Positions 60,211 to 64,000 of a stretch of DNA of 64,000 nt are shown here, piece after piece. How positions within the stretch are numbered: the stretch's first letter is position 1; each line of letters begins with the position of its first letter. A program made the position numbers and the translations under genes. The stretch covers positions 1-64,000 of the forward strand of contig NZ_FTNO01000004.1 in NCBI RefSeq assembly GCF_900156425.1, read 5' to 3'. The DNA comes from Haladaptatus litoreus (GTDB lineage: Archaea > Halobacteriota > Halobacteria > Halobacteriales > Haladaptataceae). The notes below the pieces were generated by a model. The model searched no databases. It had not been told where the DNA came from and was given only the letters and a program-made list of their open reading frames with translations.

Positions 60211-60599
60211 TCCAATTATTAAAATATTTCTCGCCTAACTAGATCATTTCAGAGAAAAACAAAAGACTAAAGCATTCAGTCATCACAATCTTTTTTGAGC
60301 AGTCTTCCTATTTTTCCATGGAAGGTGATACTGTCGCATGCCCAATATGCGACCATCTTACCAGCGATTGGGGCCTAACAATCTATTTCGAGAATGTTGT
60401 CGGTGTCCTATTCAATTCCAAGCAGGGATACACAGTGAAATTGTCACTGGGACATAAATTGAGTAATTTTTTGAGTACGAGTTTAGCTAATTTCGAAGGT
60501 AGGTACTGTATCTCCCGCATTCTTAAACACGCCTATTTACTCAATTTATACAAATATAATTAAATATACAATTCAAGGATAAAACCACCGTGATCAAAA
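60211..60599. other. Intergenic region with a possible zinc-finger remnant
   Basis: A plus-strand frame from 60318 starts MEGDTVACPICDHLTSDWG, with one CxxC only, then loses protein-like character. The 60540-60600 part is AT-rich. Confidence 0.25.
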
Positions 60600-60915
60600 T
60601 ACGCGCGGCTATTGGAAGGGCACTATTTATGAACACGAATCAGAGCCGTCACAGCCAGAAGCATGTATTGATAGCATAGCACAACAGGATTTGTCTGAGC
60701 TTCCTGCCGAGGAGACTATTTGGCTTAATGGCTACTGTTCAACGGGCCGTGAGTTGCAATATGAGTGGGACACAGATGGCGATGGACAATATGATGCATC
60801 TGGTCCCACAGTGGCAGTTTCTACACCCACTTGTGGATCAATAACAGTCCGTCTTAGGGTGACAAACGTGCACGGAAATACCGATAGCACAACAGTCACA
60901 CTTTCTGTAACCTAA
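60600..60915 (+). pseudogene. 5'-truncated PKD-domain protein fragment
   Basis: The frame opens just after a TAA and reads YEHESEPSQPEACIDSIAQQ, then LQYEWDTDGDGQYDASGPTV and ITVRLRVTNVHGNTDSTTVT. The WDTDGDGxYD and VTNVHGN motifs are those of PKD domains in extracellular proteins. No ATG or GTG is available at the front; a TTG at 60691 would remove part of the domain. It is probably the end of a deleted larger surface gene. Confidence 0.55.
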
Positions 60916-61015
60916 ACCCAAGTTCTATACCGTAGTCAGTTCTGTTTATTGTGAGGAAAATTTCACGACTATCTTCTCCATTGGCATTTGATTTCGATAA
61001 ATGGTTCTGGGGTAC

Positions 61016-61204
61016 TTAATTTGTCACATCATCGGCAACATCTCCTCCGAAGAGCGTCGCTAATACCAGTAGAAAGGTAACGCCGATGCTCGTCATTTTT
61101 ATCATAGAAACTATTTTTTGAGAAATACTCTGAACTATGGAGCCCTGCTGTTGCCGCCCTTTCTTTTCCCCTAGTCTTATTGACAAGCGGTTACTGACAC
61201 TCAT
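61016..61204 (-). CDS. Small membrane protein (62 aa)
   Basis: The basic N-terminal half (MSVSNRLSIRLGEKKGRQQQ) is followed by one hydrophobic helix MTSIGVTFLLVLATLFGG (about 37-54). Its ATG lies two bases after the stop of the gene before it, so they are coupled. A membrane anchor or small export partner is possible. No family recognised. Confidence 0.45.
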   Translation of the reverse strand: MSVSNRLSIRLGEKKGRQQQGSIVQSISQKIVSMIKMTSIGVTFLLVLATLFGGDVADDVTN

Positions 61205-61206
61205 GT

Positions 61207-61497
61207 TTATTCTCCATTCATTGTTCTTTCCGCAAAACCTGCAGCTAACTTGCTGGTCTTTCCAAGGTGCTGTGCGATAACTGTCTTCTTTTCTTTCTCG
61301 GAAATGCTGTTCAACAGCGTCTCCGATGACTGAACGCTTCGTTGAGGTTTTTGATTGCTCTTGTTCTGCCCTATTTGCCGAACAACTTTGCGTGCAACCA
61401 TAGACATGGCAGCGCGTTCAACGATTGCTGCAACATCAGGTGCGAAAACGGGTATTTGCCGTTGTGTTTTTGTATTTATCATTGGGGACTCACTCAT
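61207..61497 (-). CDS. Hypothetical protein (96 aa)
   Basis: The chain is Gln-, Lys- and Ser-rich (MINTKTQRQIPVFAPDVAAI, VVRQIGQNKSNQKPQRSVQS), largely helical, and basic for a haloarchaeal protein. It precedes the small membrane protein by two bases in an operon. The GTG nine bases before the ATG is an alternative start. No function can be given. Confidence 0.45.
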   Translation of the reverse strand: MSESPMINTKTQRQIPVFAPDVAAIVERAAMSMVARKVVRQIGQNKSNQKPQRSVQSSETLLNSISEKEKKTVIAQHLGKTSKLAAGFAERTMNGE

Positions 61498-61819
61498 TTC
61501 GTACACTTTGTATCGAGTTTCCCTGCCTCGATTTGAAGCTAACTAAGCTAACATGGGGTTAATATAAAGGTATGATCTCATTAATACCAAACATAGATAG
61601 AAATGTCCCATTAATTTAAAAATAAGCTTATACCCATTGAATTCAATGATTCATGGTTTTCATGGAAAACCACTACGAGACTGACATTCGTCTTCTAAGT
61701 CACCTATCGACATCTATTTGTTTTAAGCTAACAGTTAGATAGAAGTACTAGGGGCGTAGCACTCCTTTCGGCACATCGGGTTCGCAAACGTAAGTTCCAA
61801 ACTAGTGTAATCGGACGTG
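61498..61819. other. Intergenic region
   Basis: No gene. It is AT-rich and leads into a transposon-end remnant. Confidence 0.3.
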
Positions 61820-61862
61820 GGAAACCCCGTGCTTTAGGGCGGGGTGGATGTCTCCCCGTGTT
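61820..61862 (+). repeat. Transposon right-end-like hairpin
   Basis: GGAAACCCCGTGCTTTAGGG followed by CGGGGTGGATGTCTCC resembles the GCCCCGCCCTTTAGGGCGGG hairpin of the 1682-1729 right end. No tnpB accompanies it. The 3' end of the PQQ-propeller gene lies about 40 bases away. Confidence 0.5.
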
Positions 61863-61900
61863 GAAGTATATTGAAGGGTATCTCACGCTTGTTAGGGGAG

Positions 61901-63286
61901 CTACAGACGGTAAGTTGAGTCTGGCGGTGTAGCGCATGAGTCGAGGACAAAGAAGTTTGAATAGTAAATATATCGATACGCAAGTACCGACCCGGATGGA
62001 TACGTAGCAGTGTACAGCTTTCCGTCTGCCACGATAGGAGTTCCAGCAGCAGGTGGATTTTCGGGCGACGTTTCGAGATCACTACTATCAAGCAAGTACG
62101 CCCATTTTTGCTCGCCCGTTAGCAGGTCGACCGCATAAATAACGGCGCGACCATCCCAGCGGTTCGAATCTGGCACCGATCGACCACCAATATAGACTGT
62201 CTCATTTGCTATTGTTGGATCGCTGAAGTAAGTTCCATTTACCTGTGTTGTCCATACCTGCGCACCTGTCTGTGCATTGAGTGCCTTTATGATTGCTTCC
62301 TCGTCATTTGAACTGAGTAACAATACACGCCCATTTGCAATTGCGAGTCGGCCATCCCATTCATTACTAGTGTTGGACTCATAACTCCACTGAGTCGTCC
62401 CATCCTCTACTGACCGGGCTTTCACATATACACGGTCATCGTCCCCAACAATGCGTTCAGTTCGGATGTAGTAGACTATGCCATCATCGACCACATGATT
62501 TCCAAGTGTCACTTGGCCAGTAGCTACACGCCACTTTATCGACCCATCTTCGGCATTCAGCGCTGTTCCGTCGCTGAAAAAGATAGTATCTGTATTGTAG
62601 CTCAAGGCACCACCAACGCCATCTACAATCCCACCGACATCGTCTGCTTTCCAAATGGTTTCTCCTGTTGTGCGGTCAAGTGCATATGCACCGGTTTCAT
62701 TCGAGCTGTACACTCGATGTTGTGTAACGATCGGAGTGGCCCATTCCTGAATAGCGGTTCGAGTCCATTCTGTTTTGCCAGTTTTGATGTCCAAGGCATA
62801 CAAACCACCTACGTCAGTATCTGGTGTCGATGGGACTTTCGTGGCAAAATAGATCATTTCGCCATTGACGACAGGTGTCCGCGGTGCAGGAAGGTCGGTT
62901 CGTTTCCATTGTTGATCACCGGTTTCGATATCGTATGCCCCGACAAAGCCACTGCTTTTAGAAGGATCGTTGGCTGTTGAGACGGCAAGAAAGACTGTTT
63001 GACCAACGACGATTGGTTCCGTTTTGTACATGCTGCCGCCCAAATCCATCTTCCAATCTGTTGTAGCATACGGAGTTGGGCCATCACTGTTGATTGCGGC
63101 TGTTCGGCCGGGAGTTGCTCGAAAACCTGCCCAATTGCAGGTTGGTTCCCAGTCATGATTGCTTGTCTGGGCTTGGTGAGCACTACTAGCATTGTCAAAG
63201 CTTGCCACAGTCATTCCCATGCCGATAGTTTTCAGAAATGTTCGACGGGTATTTCGAATACTCGGTCTGCGTGATTTCTCACTCAT
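61901..63286 (-). CDS. Tat-exported PQQ-type beta-propeller protein (461 aa)
   Basis: A Tat signal (NTRRTFLKTIGMGMTVAS, 12-29) is followed by at least seven WD/PQQ-type blades, each with a pattern such as GAYDIETGDQQWKRT, GLYALDIKTGKTEWTR, GAYALDRTTGETIWKA, ALNAQTGAQVWTTQ and AVDLLTGEQKWAYL. This is the PQQ_2/BamB-like family; calcium and PQQ ligands cannot be verified, so enzymatic function is open. The last 25 or so residues (after VLAYRYIYY) do not look propeller-like and come from sequence next to a transposon end, so the natural C-terminus may be lost. Confidence 0.87.
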   Translation of the reverse strand: MSEKSRRPSIRNTRRTFLKTIGMGMTVASFDNASSAHQAQTSNHDWEPTCNWAGFRATPGRTAAINSDGPTPYATTDWKMDLGGSMYKTEPIVVGQTVFLAVSTANDPSKSSGFVGAYDIETGDQQWKRTDLPAPRTPVVNGEMIYFATKVPSTPDTDVGGLYALDIKTGKTEWTRTAIQEWATPIVTQHRVYSSNETGAYALDRTTGETIWKADDVGGIVDGVGGALSYNTDTIFFSDGTALNAEDGSIKWRVATGQVTLGNHVVDDGIVYYIRTERIVGDDDRVYVKARSVEDGTTQWSYESNTSNEWDGRLAIANGRVLLLSSNDEEAIIKALNAQTGAQVWTTQVNGTYFSDPTIANETVYIGGRSVPDSNRWDGRAVIYAVDLLTGEQKWAYLLDSSDLETSPENPPAAGTPIVADGKLYTATYPSGSVLAYRYIYYSNFFVLDSCATPPDSTYRL

Positions 63287-63314
63287 TTCTCATGCTTAAA
63301 ATCACTTCTAGTAA

Positions 63315-63324
63315 CCATAGTTAT
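63315..63324 (-). promoter_or_regulatory. Variant ATAACTATGG element
   Basis: On the complement ATAACTATGG starts 38 nt before the ATG at 63286. It differs from ATAACAATGG by one base and has the same spacing as the other elements. Confidence 0.3.
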
Positions 63325-63361
63325 TCTCTCGTTACGAATAAAATACTAACTTCAGGAACTG

Positions 63362-63371
63362 TATAACAATG
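63362..63371 (+). promoter_or_regulatory. TATAACAATG element
   Basis: TATAACAATG starts 34 nt before the ATG at 63396. Together with the divergent variant at 63315-63324 it makes a back-to-back promoter pair about 40 bases apart. Confidence 0.4.
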
Positions 63372-63395
63372 TTTATTCAGTAGTTACCATATGGT

Positions 63396-63596
63396 ATGGA
63401 TCAAAGAGAAACAACTGAAATCGCGGCGAAGACTGCTGACACAGTAGCAATTTCACAGAATATCCGTCGTTTGGTTCGCCATAACGGAAGATCACTATCG
63501 AACCTCTCTCGAAACACGGTTAATCAAAAAGCGGTGGTCACAGATATTGGTAGAGGGAAAATAAATATAATAAATTTACTAAACGGAGGGGTTTGA
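63396..63596 (+). CDS. Hypothetical small protein upstream of the beta-helix gene (66 aa)
   Basis: The protein begins MDQRETTEIAAKTADTVAIS and has RRLVRHNGRSLSNLSRNTVN, a basic helical middle, without a signal peptide or known domain. Its TGA is followed directly by the ATG of the next gene (TGAATG), so the two are translationally linked. A role in expression or export of the beta-helix protein is possible but unproven. Confidence 0.5.
   Translation: MDQRETTEIAAKTADTVAISQNIRRLVRHNGRSLSNLSRNTVNQKAVVTDIGRGKINIINLLNGGV
63586..63591 (+). promoter_or_regulatory. Shine-Dalgarno-like site within the upstream ORF
   Basis: GGAGGGG lies 6-11 bases before the ATG at 63597, inside the last codons of the 63396-63596 gene. 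Most other genes here have little or no leader, so this site fixes the start of an internal operon gene. Confidence 0.5.
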
Positions 63597-64000
63597 ATGC
63601 CGACATTCAATATCGTTGATCAAGGGGCGAGCAACACTGGAGGCTCTGCCATTGATCCTATTCTTACTCCTCTCATTGGAGCCGAGACGACGATCGTGTT
63701 TCCACCGGGTACATACAAACTGAACGAACTTGTCGTTCCATCGGGAGTTGGTGATTTTGAACTCATAGCACCAGATGGTGCACGTCTTGTTCCTGGGCAA
63801 TCTGGAGACAATGTTCGGTGGATCGACGTATATTCGAACGGATTCACGTTAGACGGATTCGAACTCGATATGCGAGGAATAACGCTTCCGCCATTCATAC
63901 GAATGAATAGCGATGCTGGAAATTGGGAACTTCGACGTCTCATTACTCGTGGGAGAGTTCGGGCAGCAACAGACACTAATGTCGGATCGAATAACTCGGG
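63597..64000 (+). CDS. Right-handed beta-helix (pectate-lyase-like) protein, 5' part, runs off the window
   Basis: The frame is open to the window end (134 codons). It begins MPTFNIVDQGASNTGGSAID and continues with TIVFPPGTYKLNELVVPSGV, FELIAPDGARLVPG and SNGFTLDGFELDMRG. The sequence of a glycine-rich start, FPPGTY and turns with D-G-F-E-L is that of the pectate-lyase-3/beta-helix superfamily found in phage tail-spike and polysaccharide-acting proteins. No signal peptide is seen at this start, so export is not assured. It follows a 66-residue gene with no gap. Confidence 0.75.
   Translation, partial: MPTFNIVDQGASNTGGSAIDPILTPLIGAETTIVFPPGTYKLNELVVPSGVGDFELIAPDGARLVPGQSGDNVRWIDVYSNGFTLDGFELDMRGITLPPFIRMNSDAGNWELRRLITRGRVRAATDTNVGSNNS

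Noticed and set aside
1..64000. CRISPR array
   Set aside because: No series of regularly spaced identical repeats of 25-40 bp was seen. The repeats found are transposon ends, ORB-like boxes or two-copy tandem units.
1..64000. tRNA or rRNA genes
   Set aside because: I looked for tRNA arm patterns (GTTCRA-type) and rRNA landmarks by eye and found none. A covariance-model search would be decisive.

Overview
The window is from a halophilic archaeon (class Halobacteria). Nearly every recognisable protein belongs to a haloarchaeal family: HalX response regulator, HalOD1 output domain, DUF7344 and HTH-10 regulators, UPF0058, TFB, Orc1/Cdc6 and many twin-arginine (Tat) substrates. Proteins are acidic, and several genes have a TATA-like box 25-35 nt before the start codon, as in leaderless transcripts. 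The intergenic DNA is AT-rich and full of transposon debris. One ParA locus, one Orc1 with origin-like repeats, toxin-antitoxin pairs and fragments of at least three IS families suggest an accessory replicon or megaplasmid, or a replicon-like island in a chromosome. I cannot name the genus.

Layout. 0-8 kb: three IS200/IS605-type tnpB elements, two with a small DUF2080 gene, interleaved with a zinc-ribbon protein, a histidine kinase and a HalX response regulator. 8.7-16.4 kb: regulators (DUF7504-like wHTH, membrane-anchored DUF7344, two PadR, TFB) and a parA operon. 16.5-22.3 kb: decayed transposases, UPF0058, vapBC, a broken second toxin-antitoxin locus and a small secreted Q/N-rich protein. 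22.7-27.4 kb: one gene for a 1561-residue, six-cupredoxin multicopper oxidase. 28.2-30.0 kb: the only complete IS605-like element (tnpA and tnpB). 30.5-39.9 kb: secreted proteins (CHRD, Asp/Gly-rich TSP3, CAP), DoxX, an asparagine-synthase-like protein, and a damaged duplicate of the 49-53 kb locus. 40-48.4 kb: small regulators, a TumE/TumA-like pair, zinc-finger miniproteins and an alpha/beta hydrolase. 49-53 kb: a Tat lipoprotein polysaccharide deacetylase and a five-repeat Q/N-rich, curli-like surface protein. 53.4-55.8 kb: Orc1/Cdc6 flanked by origin recognition box (ORB)-like repeats. 56-64 kb: more exported proteins (subtilase, PQQ-type propeller, Ig/CNA-B-like, beta-helix) and a truncated PKD fragment.

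How it fits together. Replication (orc1 plus ORBs) and segregation (parA plus partner) could maintain the replicon, with vapBC and the TumE-like pair as possible addiction modules. The main cargo is an exoproteome: at least ten Tat or Sec substrates. Upstream of eight genes, six of them clear or probable export substrates, a shared element CATAACAAT(A/G) or a close variant starts 33-43 nt before the start codon, about where a TATA/BRE would sit. A tfb gene is in the same window, so a dedicated TFB-promoter circuit is a testable idea. The Q/N-rich repeat protein with its adjacent deacetylase is the best candidate for an undescribed system, possibly an archaeal curli-like matrix. A second copy collapsed by a deletion with 4-bp microhomology.

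The autonomous IS605-like element shares end motifs with several of the many tnpB-less elements, which may be mobilised in trans. Some of these keep only the tnpB 3' end plus right end, the segment that would encode an omega-RNA.
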